64,000 nucleotides of DNA from Hungatella sp. (GTDB lineage Bacteria; Bacillota; Clostridia; Lachnospirales; Lachnospiraceae): the NCBI GenBank assembly GCA_009712635.1, contig WASS01000002.1, positions 310,001-374,000 on the forward strand. The letters are read 5' to 3'. Numbering within the stretch: the stretch's first letter is position 1; every line of letters starts with the position of its first letter. This document shows, one piece after another, positions 21,614 to 31,213 of the stretch. The notes under the pieces are model-generated. The model had not been told where the DNA came from. It made no database searches and saw only the letters and a list, made by a program, of their open reading frames with translations. The translations under genes were made by a program, and so were the position numbers.

Positions 21614-21631
21614 AATGCATAACTATGCATA
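21614..21631. promoter_or_regulatory. ARG box (ArgR operator) upstream of arcA
   Basis: AATGCATAACTATGCATA: two 7-base arms, ATGCATA and TATGCAT, around a 2-base centre. It fits the 18-bp ArgR/AhrC operator pattern (TGxAT, AT-rich centre, ATxCA) and lies 123 bases before the arcA ATG. An argR gene is present at 26748. Confidence 0.6.
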
Positions 21632-21754
21632 AAAATAAATGGTAAGGTTTATTCCAAACTCAATTTTTTGATGCTATTCTTTGGGAGACGCAACGCTAAA
21701 ATGCGGAAGCGTCACAAAATGCCAATGATAAAACATAAAAGGAGGTTATTAAAT

Positions 21755-22993
21755 ATGCAGAGTATTAATGTAAAAAGTGAAATTGGCCGCTTAAAGAGAG
21801 TATTGCTGCACAGACCGGGAAAGGAATTATTAAATCTGACACCAGATACACTGGAGAGGCTTCTCTTTGATGATATTCCTTTTTTAGAGGCGGCGCAGCA
21901 GGAGCATGATGCATTTGCCGAGACATTAAAAAACAATGGTGTAGAGGTATTGTATCTGGAAGATGTTATGGCTGAGGTGCTGGATTTAAGCGATGAAATC
22001 AGAGATGAGTTCATAAAGCAATGGATCAATGAGGCTGGGATATCCACGGGACTGTATAAAAAGAAAATCTACGATTATATGATGCAGTTTAAGGATGACA
22101 GCAAGGCGCTTGTGCTCAAATCCATGGAAGGTATTGTCCTGAAGGAACTCAATTATACGAAAAGCGATTCTTTGGTAGACCTTATGAGTGACCCCTCTAA
22201 GCTGGTGATTGATCCCATGCCCAATCTTTATTTTACCCGTGATCCATTTGCATGCATTGGTAATGGAGTGAGCCTGAACCGGATGTATTCTGTAACCAGG
22301 AACCGGGAGACGATTTATGGCGAGTATATTTTCAAATACCATCCTGATTTTAAGGAAAAGGTTGAAAAATACTATGACCGTTACAATGCATTTCATATTG
22401 AAGGAGGAGATATCTTAAACATTAACGATAAGGTTCTTGCTGTGGGAATTTCCCAAAGAACGGAACCAGATGCATTGGAGCTGCTGGCTAAAAATATTTT
22501 CGAGAATGAAAACAGTGCCATCGAGACCATACTCGGATTTGATATTCCCAACAGCCGCGCGTTTATGCATCTGGACACGGTATTTACCCAGATTGATTAC
22601 GACAAATTTACGATTCACCCGGGAATTCTTGGACCTCTTCGGATTTACAAGATTGAAAAAGGAAACTGCAGAGGTGAGATTAAGGTGGAAGTTCAGAATT
22701 CTGACCTTGAGACCATTCTTGAGAAAAGCCTGGGCATCGATAAGGTAGAACTGATTAAATGCGGAGGAGAGGATATGATTGCGGCAGAAAGAGAGCAGTG
22801 GAATGACGGCTCCAATACTCTTTGCATCTCTCCGGGAACCATTGTCACCTATCAGCGTAACACAAAAACCAATGAATTATTGAAACAGCGGGGGCTGAAG
22901 GTGCTGGAAATTCCAAGTGCAGAGCTGTCCAGGGGCAGAGGCGGCCCCCGTTGCATGAGCATGCCGCTGGACCGTGAACCGGTCAATTACTAA
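21755..22993 (+). CDS. arcA: Arginine deiminase
   Basis: Cytoplasmic enzyme (412 aa) converting arginine to citrulline and ammonia, first step of the ADI pathway. Diagnostic motifs: [34 protein letters not shown] and the catalytic cysteine in [10 protein letters not shown] (Cys400). The frame opens at 21668, but ATG 21755 ([11 protein letters not shown]) follows AAAGGAGG and matches family starts. It is followed 19 bases later by arcB. Confidence 0.97.
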   Translation: MQSINVKSEIGRLKRVLLHRPGKELLNLTPDTLERLLFDDIPFLEAAQQEHDAFAETLKNNGVEVLYLEDVMAEVLDLSDEIRDEFIKQWINEAGISTGLYKKKIYDYMMQFKDDSKALVLKSMEGIVLKELNYTKSDSLVDLMSDPSKLVIDPMPNLYFTRDPFACIGNGVSLNRMYSVTRNRETIYGEYIFKYHPDFKEKVEKYYDRYNAFHIEGGDILNINDKVLAVGISQRTEPDALELLAKNIFENENSAIETILGFDIPNSRAFMHLDTVFTQIDYDKFTIHPGILGPLRIYKIEKGNCRGEIKVEVQNSDLETILEKSLGIDKVELIKCGGEDMIAAEREQWNDGSNTLCISPGTIVTYQRNTKTNELLKQRGLKVLEIPSAELSRGRGGPRCMSMPLDREPVNY

Positions 22994-23012
22994 GGAAAAA
23001 GGAGAAAAAGAA

Positions 23013-24005
23013 ATGGCAGTTAACTTACGAGGCCGAAGCTATTTGAAATTACTGGATTTTACACCGGAGGAAATCCGCTACTTAATTGAGCTGGCTAAGA
23101 ATTTTAAGGATTTAAAGAGGACCAATACTCCCCACAAGTATCTTGAGGGAAAAAATATTGTTCTCCTATTTGAAAAAACTTCTACAAGAACCCGCTGCTC
23201 CTTTGAGGTGGCAGGTAATGATCTGGGGATGGGAGTTACCTATCTTGACCCAGGTAGTTCCCAGATGGGGAAGAAAGAAAGCATTGAGGATACAGCCAGA
23301 GTCCTTGGAAGGATGTACGACGGAATTGAATACCGGGGATATAGCCAGGAACTGGTTACCAAGCTCGCCCAATATGCGGGAGTTCCCGTCTGGAATGGAT
23401 TAACAGATCAGTTTCACCCGACACAGATGCTCGCAGATCTACTGACCATAGAGGAACATTTTGGATTTTTAAAAGGAATAAACTTTACCTTTATGGGTGA
23501 TGCCAGAAACAATATGGGAAATTCGCTGATGGTGGCATGTGCCAAAATGGGACTTAATTTTACCGCCTGTGCTCCAAAGGATTTATGGCCGGCTGAAGAT
23601 CTGGTTGATGTGTGCAAAGGGATAGCAGCAGAGAATCATTGCACCATAACATTAACAGAGGATGCACAAGAAGGAACAAAGGGAGCGGATGTTGTCTATA
23701 CAGATATATGGGTTTCCATGGGAGAACCGGATAGTGTATGGGAGACACGGATCAAGCTGCTGAGCCCATATCAGGTAAATGAAAAGATCATGAAGAATGC
23801 AGGCAGTCAGGCCATCTTCATGCATTGTCTCCCCTCTTTCCATGATAGAAAAACTACCATCGGCGAGGATATCTTTCAGAAATTCGGTCTGGCTGAAATG
23901 GAAGCAACAGACAAGGTATTTGAAGCAAAATATTCCAAGGTTTTTGATGAGGCAGAAAATCGTATGCATACCATTAAAGCTGTGATGTATGCAACACTTT
24001 GCTAG
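23013..24005 (+). CDS. arcB: Ornithine carbamoyltransferase, catabolic
   Basis: Converts citrulline and phosphate to ornithine and carbamoyl phosphate in the ADI pathway (330 aa). Carbamoyl phosphate site [11 protein letters not shown], the FHPTQML motif and the ornithine-loop HCLPSFHD are intact. ATG 23013 follows AAAGGAG; the longer frame from 22974 overlaps arcA and is not needed. Catabolic direction is inferred from the arcA-arcB-arcC order, since sequence alone does not separate it from biosynthetic ArgF. Confidence 0.95.
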   Translation: MAVNLRGRSYLKLLDFTPEEIRYLIELAKNFKDLKRTNTPHKYLEGKNIVLLFEKTSTRTRCSFEVAGNDLGMGVTYLDPGSSQMGKKESIEDTARVLGRMYDGIEYRGYSQELVTKLAQYAGVPVWNGLTDQFHPTQMLADLLTIEEHFGFLKGINFTFMGDARNNMGNSLMVACAKMGLNFTACAPKDLWPAEDLVDVCKGIAAENHCTITLTEDAQEGTKGADVVYTDIWVSMGEPDSVWETRIKLLSPYQVNEKIMKNAGSQAIFMHCLPSFHDRKTTIGEDIFQKFGLAEMEATDKVFEAKYSKVFDEAENRMHTIKAVMYATLC

Positions 24006-24019
24006 AAAGGCAGGTCAGA

Positions 24020-24958
24020 GTGAAAAGAATTGTAATTGCGCTGGGTGGAAATGCGCTGGGCAATACATCGGAAGAACAGCTGGAACGGGTAAGAATTACG
24101 GCGGAAGCAGTTGTGGATATTGTGAAGGCAGGATATGAGGTGGTCGTATGTCATGGCAATGGTCCGCAGGTAGGGATGATAAACCTTGCTTTTGAGAAAG
24201 GTCATGAGGCCGGAATCGTACCTGAAATGCATCTTCCTGAGTGTACGGCAATGAGTCAGGGGTATATCGGCTATCATCTCCAGCAGGCCATTGATCAGGA
24301 GCTTGTTAAGAAGCAGATCCAGGATACGGTTGTGATTACCATGCTGACGCAGGTGATCGTTGACGAAAAGGATCCGGCTTTTAAAAATCCGACGAAGCCG
24401 ATAGGCAGATATTATGATGAAGCAGAAGCCGGGCGCCTGATGGCGGAAACAGGACAGAAGTATGTGGAGGATTCAGGGCGCGGATACCGCCGGGTGGTTG
24501 CTTCTCCCCAGCCGGTAAGCATCTATGAAAGAATTTCATTAAATACGCTGATCAATGCCCATCATGTCGTCATTGCCGGGGGAGGCGGCGGAATTCCGGT
24601 AGTAAAGGAGCCGGATGGCTCTTATCATGGAGTTGCCGCAGTGGTTGATAAGGACCTGGCAGCTGAAAAGCTGGCAGAGCTGGTAAATGCGGATGCATTT
24701 GTAATACTGACAGCCGTAGATAAGGTTTCCATTCGCTTTGGAAAACCAGATCAAAAGGATCTTTCCGAGATCACTCTTTCCCAGGCAGAGCAGTACATAA
24801 AGGAGGGTCATTTTGCTGCAGGAAGTATGCTTCCCAAGGTAAAGGCTGCTATGAAATTCATAGAACAGAAAAAGGAGGGCGTATCCATTATCTGTTCTCT
24901 GGAAAAGGCGGCAGAGGCTTTAAGCGGTAAAACAGGAACAAGGATTGTCAACAAATAA
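24020..24958 (+). CDS. arcC: Carbamate kinase
   Basis: Transfers phosphate from carbamoyl phosphate to ADP, giving the ATP yield of arginine catabolism (312 aa). Family motifs: VIALGGNALG at the N-terminus, VVCHGNGPQVG, SPQPVSIYE, VIAGGGGGIPV and a C-terminal GSMLPKVKAA. The GTG start at 24020 is set by AAAGGCAGG and family length; the frame also has an upstream TTG overlapping arcB. It lies 14 bases after arcB. Confidence 0.95.
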   Translation: MKRIVIALGGNALGNTSEEQLERVRITAEAVVDIVKAGYEVVVCHGNGPQVGMINLAFEKGHEAGIVPEMHLPECTAMSQGYIGYHLQQAIDQELVKKQIQDTVVITMLTQVIVDEKDPAFKNPTKPIGRYYDEAEAGRLMAETGQKYVEDSGRGYRRVVASPQPVSIYERISLNTLINAHHVVIAGGGGGIPVVKEPDGSYHGVAAVVDKDLAAEKLAELVNADAFVILTAVDKVSIRFGKPDQKDLSEITLSQAEQYIKEGHFAAGSMLPKVKAAMKFIEQKKEGVSIICSLEKAAEALSGKTGTRIVNK

Positions 24959-24976
24959 GGTCATGGAGAAAACAGG

Positions 24977-25009
24977 ATCCCATTTTATTTGTATCAGGTA
25001 AAATGGGAT
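24977..25009 (+). terminator. Strong hairpin after arcC
   Basis: Perfect 11-bp inverted repeat (ATCCCATTTTA / TAAAATGGGAT, 11-base loop). It is followed by ATTTCCCCCC rather than a long T-run, so it may end the arcABC mRNA only weakly or act as a 3' stabiliser. Confidence 0.5.
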
Positions 25010-25113
25010 ATTTCCCCCCGATATATGAATAAAACTAATTATATTATTAGAAAACAAATGAATATACGATAGCTTATAAACCTATTACGCAAAATCTGGA
25101 AGGATTTGATAAG

Positions 25114-26358
25114 ATGAAGGAGTATATTGAACTGCAGACACAGTTCTGCTCAAAGATAGATATTAAAAAAATATGCACCTTTGATTACGAAACAATCGCG
25201 GAAAGAACTTTGCCGTTGTATCACAAAAGTCCGAGATTCATTTTGGTAAGAGAAGGGAAAGGCAGTATTGAAATAGACAGGGAGCGGTATGATTTAAAAT
25301 CAGGAATACTGCTTTCCATACTGCCATGGGAGTGTACGCAGATCGTGGATGTGGAAGAAGTCTTGAGCTTTGAAATTGTTAAATACAATTATGATGTGGT
25401 GGCGGAAACGATAAAATCATCTTCCTCCATGTCAGATCCGGTTTCTGCTTTAAAAAAACTGGAAGAGTCTCCATATGCGTATCTTACGCAGGAAACCAAA
25501 GAAGAGGTGGAATATCTGTTTCTTAAAATCAGGGAAGAGGCGGGAGTTGAATCTGTATTGGATTTCCGGGAAAGAAGATCCTATCAGGAGATTAATATTA
25601 TTATGCTGATTTCTTCTTTGATTATCGCATTTTGCCGTGTGATGGATAACCGGAATAAAAAGTTATGTATGAAAAACGGTTCAAAAGACAACCGGCTGCT
25701 GATCCTGCGTTATATCTACATGCATCTGGGAGAGAAAATTACACTGGAGAGAATCGCAAAGCAATTTTATTTAAGCAGATCATCGGTCCGAATGTACATA
25801 TATGAAAAGACAGGACTTGCATTTCATGAGCTGGTCAGTGAGATGCGGATTGTAAAAACAATCAATTATCTCTTGTATACGGATATGACTCTGGAAGAAA
25901 TAGCATCTGTTCTCGGATATGTGGATGCGGCGCATATATCCAAGGTATTTTCCTACCGTATGGAAAATAAGATCAGTAATTATCGGAGGACCTACCAAAG
26001 GGTTCTAAATATAACTAATATAGAAGAGAAAAAGCTGGCTTACCAGCTGGTAGAATATATTTCCAAAAATTATCAGGATGAAATACAGGCACTGGAAACG
26101 TCAGATAAATTCGGCATTTCCATAGAGGAAATGAACCGCCATTTAATGATGCAGGTCGAATGTAATTTTTCTGATTTTGTAAACCGGCTCAGGATTGACA
26201 AATCCTGTGAGATGCTTCTTAATACGGATAAATCTATTACAGATATTGCAATTGAGGTGGGCTATAGTACGGTTAAGACATTTCGCAGGAACTTTATCCA
26301 GCTCAGGCATGTTCTGCCCAATGAATTCCGGGCAGCCCAGGCCGTGCTTGTGAACTGA
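25114..26358 (+). CDS. Cupin regulator with two AraC-type HTH regions
   Basis: 414 aa. The N-terminal ~100 residues look like an AraC-type cupin sensor (RFILVREGKGSIEIDRERYD). A first AraC HTH pair lies at about 205-290 (TLERIAKQFYLSRSSVRMYI then TLEEIASVLGYVDAAHISKV). A second full-length pair is at about 310-405, with SITDIAIEVGYSTVKTFRRN near its end. Most AraC proteins have one such domain. ATG 25114 follows AAGGA. It lies behind arcC and ahead of argR, so control of arginine catabolism is plausible; the ligand is unknown. Confidence 0.82.
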   Translation: MKEYIELQTQFCSKIDIKKICTFDYETIAERTLPLYHKSPRFILVREGKGSIEIDRERYDLKSGILLSILPWECTQIVDVEEVLSFEIVKYNYDVVAETIKSSSSMSDPVSALKKLEESPYAYLTQETKEEVEYLFLKIREEAGVESVLDFRERRSYQEINIIMLISSLIIAFCRVMDNRNKKLCMKNGSKDNRLLILRYIYMHLGEKITLERIAKQFYLSRSSVRMYIYEKTGLAFHELVSEMRIVKTINYLLYTDMTLEEIASVLGYVDAAHISKVFSYRMENKISNYRRTYQRVLNITNIEEKKLAYQLVEYISKNYQDEIQALETSDKFGISIEEMNRHLMMQVECNFSDFVNRLRIDKSCEMLLNTDKSITDIAIEVGYSTVKTFRRNFIQLRHVLPNEFRAAQAVLVN

Positions 26359-26379
26359 TGGGAATAAGAGAGGGGAAAA

Positions 26380-26724
26380 ATGGAATACCAGAATGAAGAA
26401 TATGTAACTTGTGATCATCTGATCAAAATGAAATTTAAGGTCGGAAAAATCGTAAAATGTACGGAAGTCAACCAGTCCAGCCGGCTTTTATGCTTTCAGG
26501 TGGAGGTTGGGAATAAGACATGTCAGATCCTGTCCGGACTTAAGGGATATTATGAAACCGAAGAAGTGATCGGAAAAAAAGTGATGGTTCTGGAAAACGT
26601 GAAAACTACCAGGATGGCAGGATTGAAATCAGAAGGGATGCTTATGGTGGCGGAGGATCGGGAAGGAAAGCTGGCCCTTATGGTTCCTGACCGGGACATG
26701 GAAGCCGGAGTTGAGATTATTTAG
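26380..26724 (+). CDS. Small tRNA-binding-domain (OB-fold) protein
   Basis: 114 aa, a stand-alone EMAP-II/CsaA-like domain of the kind found at the C-terminus of methionyl-tRNA synthetase: KFKVGKIVKC, SRLLCFQVEVG, QILSGLKGYY and the C-terminal MAGLKSEGMLMVAED. It lies 21 bases after the double-AraC regulator and 23 before argR, so probably shares their transcript. Roles could include tRNA binding or chaperone-like activity as proposed for CsaA; neither can be decided from sequence. Confidence 0.78.
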   Translation: MEYQNEEYVTCDHLIKMKFKVGKIVKCTEVNQSSRLLCFQVEVGNKTCQILSGLKGYYETEEVIGKKVMVLENVKTTRMAGLKSEGMLMVAEDREGKLALMVPDRDMEAGVEII

Positions 26725-26747
26725 GCGCGCAGACAAAGGGGAATGCC

Positions 26748-27212
26748 GTGAATGAATTAGAAAAAGAGAATGTAAAAAGCAGGCGCCAGAAGAAAATTCT
26801 TGAATTAATCAGGAGACAGCCTATTACGACTCAGACAATGCTTAAGGAATACTTAGGCCGGGAGGGGATTCATGTGACCCAGGCGACTTTATCCAGGGAT
26901 ATCCGTGAGATGAATCTGATAAAAGGAGTAAATGGGGAAGGATATATTCAAAGCAGGATTATTTCCAAACATCAGATTTCCCACAGACTTTTTGTACTGT
27001 TTTCCATGGCGGTCAGGTCAGTGGAGCAGTCAGGAAATGTGATTGTTATCACCTGTGAGCCAGGTATGGCGGCTTCTGTCTGTTCGTTTATTGATGAATT
27101 GGGCTGGAACGAAATTGTAGGAACCATTGCCGGGAACAATACGATCTTTGTGATTACCAGGGAAGGGACTTCCTATCAATTGGCGGAGCAGTTTAGGAAT
27201 ATCAGCAGCTAA
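26748..27212 (+). CDS. argR: ArgR-family arginine repressor, arginine-contact Asp pair replaced
   Basis: 154 aa. The N-terminal winged HTH (LKEYLGREGIHVTQATLSRD) and C-terminal hexamerisation/arginine domain (CEPGMAASVCSFIDELGW, then GTIAGNNTIFVI) are recognisable. In E. coli ArgR and B. subtilis AhrC the last motif reads GDD and these aspartates contact L-arginine; here both are Asn (codons AAC AAT, residues 130-131). It may therefore be arginine-insensitive or work in a mixed hexamer with another ArgR. GTG start at 26748. A likely target is the ARG box at 21614. Confidence 0.9.
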   Translation: MNELEKENVKSRRQKKILELIRRQPITTQTMLKEYLGREGIHVTQATLSRDIREMNLIKGVNGEGYIQSRIISKHQISHRLFVLFSMAVRSVEQSGNVIVITCEPGMAASVCSFIDELGWNEIVGTIAGNNTIFVITREGTSYQLAEQFRNISS

Positions 27213-27271
27213 GAAGGGAAGGGCAGATTTCGATTATTTTTCCATTTAACGAATGTTTAAGAAAGTTTTCA

Positions 27272-27300
27272 TTGTAGTTTTGTTCATTATTGTTTACAAT
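27272..27300 (+). promoter_or_regulatory. Promoter of the large exported protein gene
   Basis: TTGTAG (27272-27277), 17-base spacer, TACAAT (27295-27300), 39 bases ahead of the preferred ATG at 27339. Confidence 0.5.
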
Positions 27301-27338
27301 AAAGAAGATCAAAACTGGGAAAATAAAGGATGTTTTAT

Positions 27339-29813
27339 ATGAATCGTTTGGCTAAAAAGATTGGTATTTTATCTGTGGTATTCGTAATGGCTATCGCAGT
27401 TTATTTTATGTGGAATCAGAGAAATACAGAAAAAAATGATGTAATGGTATATACCTCCATGGATGAGGCAGCCCTTCCTGTTGTATACGCAGACATGTAC
27501 GGAAAAAAGATGAATCTACTGCATGGTTATGTTCAGGATATGGCACAGACTGTATCAAGAGAGGCCCTTACCGTACTTCCACAGGACCGGAATTTAAACC
27601 TTGGGATTGCAGATTATAACGGCACCATAACAGGTATACAGTATGAAGTGCGCAGTCTTGATTTAAGCCGCCTTGTGGAACGCACCAGCCTAAGTAAATG
27701 GGACCAGGAAGAAGGCGTCGTTAAGGCATCTCTTCCCATACAGAATCTTCTGACAAAAGACAAGGAATATATACTGGTTCTTACACTGGACACTTCGGAT
27801 AACGGGACACTTTATTATTACACCCGGATTATGTGGACGGACAGTACCAATGCGAAGGATATGATTGATTTTGCTGTTGATTTTACAACCAAGACATTTA
27901 ACTATGACCAGGCAAGGGATCTGACCACTTATCTGGAGACCAGTAATACGGAAGATAACAGTTCTCTGGGTCATGTTTCCATACGGTCCAGTTTTTCCCA
28001 GCTCACCTGGGGAGGAATGTCTATGAAACCAGTTGGAGAAATCCGAACCACTCTGAAAGATTTGGATGGTGTGATGTGCAGTGTCAGTCTGGAGTACCAG
28101 GCTGAGAGGGCTGGTGAAGGGGTAGATTCAGAACTGTATGAGGTGGAAGATACCTATACGATGAAATGGGACAGCCGCCGCATTTATCTGATGGACTTTG
28201 AACGGAATACCAATCAGATATTCTCCGGACAGAAAGAACTGTTTTCTGGAAAACGGATCACACTTGGGATCACCAATGCAGATGAAGTACAGACAAAGAA
28301 AAGTCCTGGCGGAAATTGTATTGCTTATGGAATAAATCGGGATTTATGGACCTATGATCAGAAACAGGGTCATGCAGTAAAGGTGTTTTCATTCCGGAGC
28401 GGAACCGATGATGGTCTTCGCAGTGGTTATAACCAGCATGACATCAAGGTTCTTTCCGTAAGTGACAACGGTGATGTGGATTTTCTTGTCTACGGATATA
28501 TGAACCGGGGGATACATGAAGGGAGCATGGGTATCGCTCTCTACCGGTACAGCAGCGGCGAGAATGCCATAGGGGAGCGGTTCTTTACACCGGTCACCTC
28601 ATCTTTTGAGATGCTGAAAGAAGAAGTGGGTCAGCTTTCTCATTTAGGAACCAATGGAATGCTCTATCTTATGGCCGGCAGATCTGTTTATGGAATTGAT
28701 TTAAACAGCAACGAATATATGGTGCTGGCAGATTCTGTTTCTGAGGGAGGTTATGCGGTCAGCAGTACAGAGCGCCATTTTGCATGGCAGGAAGGAAATG
28801 ACGTTTTCGGTGCCAGTGTGATTCATCTGATGGATCTGGATACCGGAATTAAAAGAGAAATCAGTGGAGGAGAGGACAACCGTTTTCGTCCTTTGGGCTT
28901 TGTAGGCGATGATTTCATATATGGAATCTCGAAAAACGGTGATATCTGGTCTCAAAACGGCAGGGTTCTTGATGCTCCCATGTACCGGATAGAGATTATG
29001 GATCAGGGCGGGTCGATTGTTAAGAAATATGAGCAGGATCAGACTTATATTGCAGATGTGACCGTAGATGGAAGCCGGATTCACTTAACCCAGGTACTTA
29101 AAAACGACAGCCAGTCCTATTCGGTCTCAAGGCAGGATACCATTGTCTGCAACCAGGAGATTTCCAATGAAGAATTAAAGGGGATCGGCTGGTACGCCTC
29201 AGAGGATCGCAAAAAGATTTATTTTGTCCAGCTGGATCAGGAAGCATCCAGCCGGGATGTAACCATAGCAGTGCCAAAGAAGGTAGCCTATGAAACAACC
29301 GAGGTGGTTGAATTAAAGAGCCGGCCTAAGAATCAGGATAACAGATATCTGGCCTATGCAGGAGGTCATTATCTGGGAAGCAGCAGAAGCTTTATTAAGG
29401 CGCTGGAGCTTGCCTATGATAAGATGGGGATTGTAACTGACCAGAATCAGCAGATTTTGTGGAACCGTGTGAACCGGCCTCCTGTTAAAACCATGAAAGA
29501 CCCATTGAAGAAAGGCGCAGCTTTTAACCGGAATCTGTCAGGCTTTGAAGATGATGGATTAATGGATGGAGTCTTTATGATTGATGCCAGGGGTGCCACC
29601 TTAAATCAGATTCTTTATTTTATCGGCCAGGGGTGTCCGGTTGCAGCCTACACAGGTCAGGGAGGGTATGTTCTTATCTCAGGCTATGATCAGTATAATG
29701 TCACACTATATAATCCGGAAACGAAGGATAGTCAGAAAATGGGCCTAAATGATGCCTCTGCTTACTTCTCGGGCCTTGGAAATGATTTTATCTGCGGAGT
29801 AATAATGGAATAA
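27339..29813 (+). CDS. Large membrane-anchored extracellular protein with C39-like tail
   Basis: 824 aa; I do not recognise a characterised homologue. One N-terminal membrane helix (about 8-25, IGILSVVFVMAIAVYFMW) is followed by a large, beta-rich outside region. Segments such as YRYSSGENAIG and LMDLDTGIKREISGG resemble beta-propeller-like repeats. The last ~150 residues (GATLNQILYFIGQGCPVAAY, then GGYVLISGYD and VTLYNPET) resemble a C39-like papain fold, but the His expected before the VLISGYD strand is Tyr, suggesting a non-catalytic domain. ATG 27339 is 9 bases after AAAGG; ATG 27330 directly abuts that site. Confidence 0.72.
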   Translation: MNRLAKKIGILSVVFVMAIAVYFMWNQRNTEKNDVMVYTSMDEAALPVVYADMYGKKMNLLHGYVQDMAQTVSREALTVLPQDRNLNLGIADYNGTITGIQYEVRSLDLSRLVERTSLSKWDQEEGVVKASLPIQNLLTKDKEYILVLTLDTSDNGTLYYYTRIMWTDSTNAKDMIDFAVDFTTKTFNYDQARDLTTYLETSNTEDNSSLGHVSIRSSFSQLTWGGMSMKPVGEIRTTLKDLDGVMCSVSLEYQAERAGEGVDSELYEVEDTYTMKWDSRRIYLMDFERNTNQIFSGQKELFSGKRITLGITNADEVQTKKSPGGNCIAYGINRDLWTYDQKQGHAVKVFSFRSGTDDGLRSGYNQHDIKVLSVSDNGDVDFLVYGYMNRGIHEGSMGIALYRYSSGENAIGERFFTPVTSSFEMLKEEVGQLSHLGTNGMLYLMAGRSVYGIDLNSNEYMVLADSVSEGGYAVSSTERHFAWQEGNDVFGASVIHLMDLDTGIKREISGGEDNRFRPLGFVGDDFIYGISKNGDIWSQNGRVLDAPMYRIEIMDQGGSIVKKYEQDQTYIADVTVDGSRIHLTQVLKNDSQSYSVSRQDTIVCNQEISNEELKGIGWYASEDRKKIYFVQLDQEASSRDVTIAVPKKVAYETTEVVELKSRPKNQDNRYLAYAGGHYLGSSRSFIKALELAYDKMGIVTDQNQQILWNRVNRPPVKTMKDPLKKGAAFNRNLSGFEDDGLMDGVFMIDARGATLNQILYFIGQGCPVAAYTGQGGYVLISGYDQYNVTLYNPETKDSQKMGLNDASAYFSGLGNDFICGVIME

Positions 29814-29827
29814 GAAAATGCGTTCTC

Positions 29828-29855
29828 TTTACAAATCCGTAAGATATGTTATAAT
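29828..29855 (+). promoter_or_regulatory. Promoter of murA
   Basis: TTTACA (29828-29833), 16-base spacer, perfect TATAAT (29850-29855), about 65 bases before the murA ATG. Confidence 0.65.
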
Positions 29856-29920
29856 CATGAAAGGCGAATGTTAAAAATTAAGAGAATTGTAATAGATAAA
29901 AGGATAGTCAGAGGTGTGAA

Positions 29921-31213
29921 ATGGAGCAGTATATTATGAAAGGCGGTAATCCCCTGGTCGGAGAAGTGACCATTGGAGGAGCCAAGAATGCCGCTTTGGG
30001 AATTCTTGCAGCAGCTATCATGACAGATGAGGATGTGCTGATTGATAATCTGCCTGATGTAAGAGATATTAACGTATTACTGGAAGCAATCGAGGAAATC
30101 GGAGCCACAGTAGAGCGGATAGACAGACATACGGTCCGCATTAATGGACAGACAATCCGTGAAGTATCGGTTGATGATGAATATATCCGCAGAATCAGAG
30201 CTTCGTACTATTTTATCGGAGCCATGCTTGGTAAATACAAAAGTGCACAGGTTCCTCTTCCGGGTGGCTGTAACATCGGAAGCAGACCAATTGACCAGCA
30301 TTTAAAGGGTTTTCGTGCTCTGGGTGCCGACGTTAAGATTGAACGGGGAGCAGTAATCGCTCACGCCATTGATCTGGTAGCCAGCCATATCTATCTTGAT
30401 GTGGTAAGCGTAGGAGCAACCATCAACATTATGATGGCGGCAACTCTTGCAGAAGGACAGACCATTCTGGAGAACGTGGCGAAGGAACCTCACGTCGTTG
30501 ACGTGGCTAACTTTTTAAACAGTATGGGCGCCAATATTAAGGGAGCCGGAACCGATACCATCCGAATCAAAGGCGTTTCCAGACTTCACGGGACAGAGTA
30601 TTCCATTATTCCTGATCAGATTGAGGCTGGTACATTTATGTGTGCAGCAGCAATTACCCGGGGAGATGTCATGGTGAAGAATGTAATTCCAAAGCACCTG
30701 GAAGCCATTTCGGCCAAGCTTCTGGAGATGGGCTGCGAGGTAGTGGAATTCGACGACGCAGTCCGTGTAGTAGGTAAAACCAATCAGAAGCACACCGATA
30801 TTAAAACACTTCCATATCCGGGATTCCCAACTGATATGCAGCCTCAGATGGCAGTAACTCTTGCTTTGGCAGGCGGTACCAGTGTGGTAACCGAGAGTAT
30901 ATTTGAGAACCGCTTCCGCTATGTGGATGAGCTTTCCCGCATGGGCGCTAACGTAAAAGTGGAAGGTAACGTGGCTGTCATTGACGGCGTAACCGGTTTA
31001 ACCGGAGCCTTTGTGAACGCACCTGATTTAAGAGCAGGGGCAGCATTGGTGATTGCCGGTCTTGCAGCAGACGGATATACTGTAATCGATGAAATTGGTT
31101 ATATACAAAGAGGTTATGAATGCTTTGAAGATAAGCTTCAGGGTCTGGGAGCCATGATCGAAAAAGTGGACTCAGAAAAAGAAGCTCAGAAATTTAAATT
31201 AAAAGTAGGATAG
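29921..31213 (+). CDS. murA: UDP-N-acetylglucosamine 1-carboxyvinyltransferase
   Basis: First committed enzyme of peptidoglycan synthesis (430 aa), adding enolpyruvate from PEP to UDP-GlcNAc. The catalytic Cys is present in LPGGCNIGSRP (Cys117, so expected to be fosfomycin-sensitive), with the conserved Lys-Asn of GGAKNAALG (residues 22-23). ATG 29921 follows AGAGGTG. Length and motif order are normal. Firmicutes often carry two MurA paralogues; which type this is cannot be settled here. Confidence 0.95.
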   Translation: MEQYIMKGGNPLVGEVTIGGAKNAALGILAAAIMTDEDVLIDNLPDVRDINVLLEAIEEIGATVERIDRHTVRINGQTIREVSVDDEYIRRIRASYYFIGAMLGKYKSAQVPLPGGCNIGSRPIDQHLKGFRALGADVKIERGAVIAHAIDLVASHIYLDVVSVGATINIMMAATLAEGQTILENVAKEPHVVDVANFLNSMGANIKGAGTDTIRIKGVSRLHGTEYSIIPDQIEAGTFMCAAAITRGDVMVKNVIPKHLEAISAKLLEMGCEVVEFDDAVRVVGKTNQKHTDIKTLPYPGFPTDMQPQMAVTLALAGGTSVVTESIFENRFRYVDELSRMGANVKVEGNVAVIDGVTGLTGAFVNAPDLRAGAALVIAGLAADGYTVIDEIGYIQRGYECFEDKLQGLGAMIEKVDSEKEAQKFKLKVG

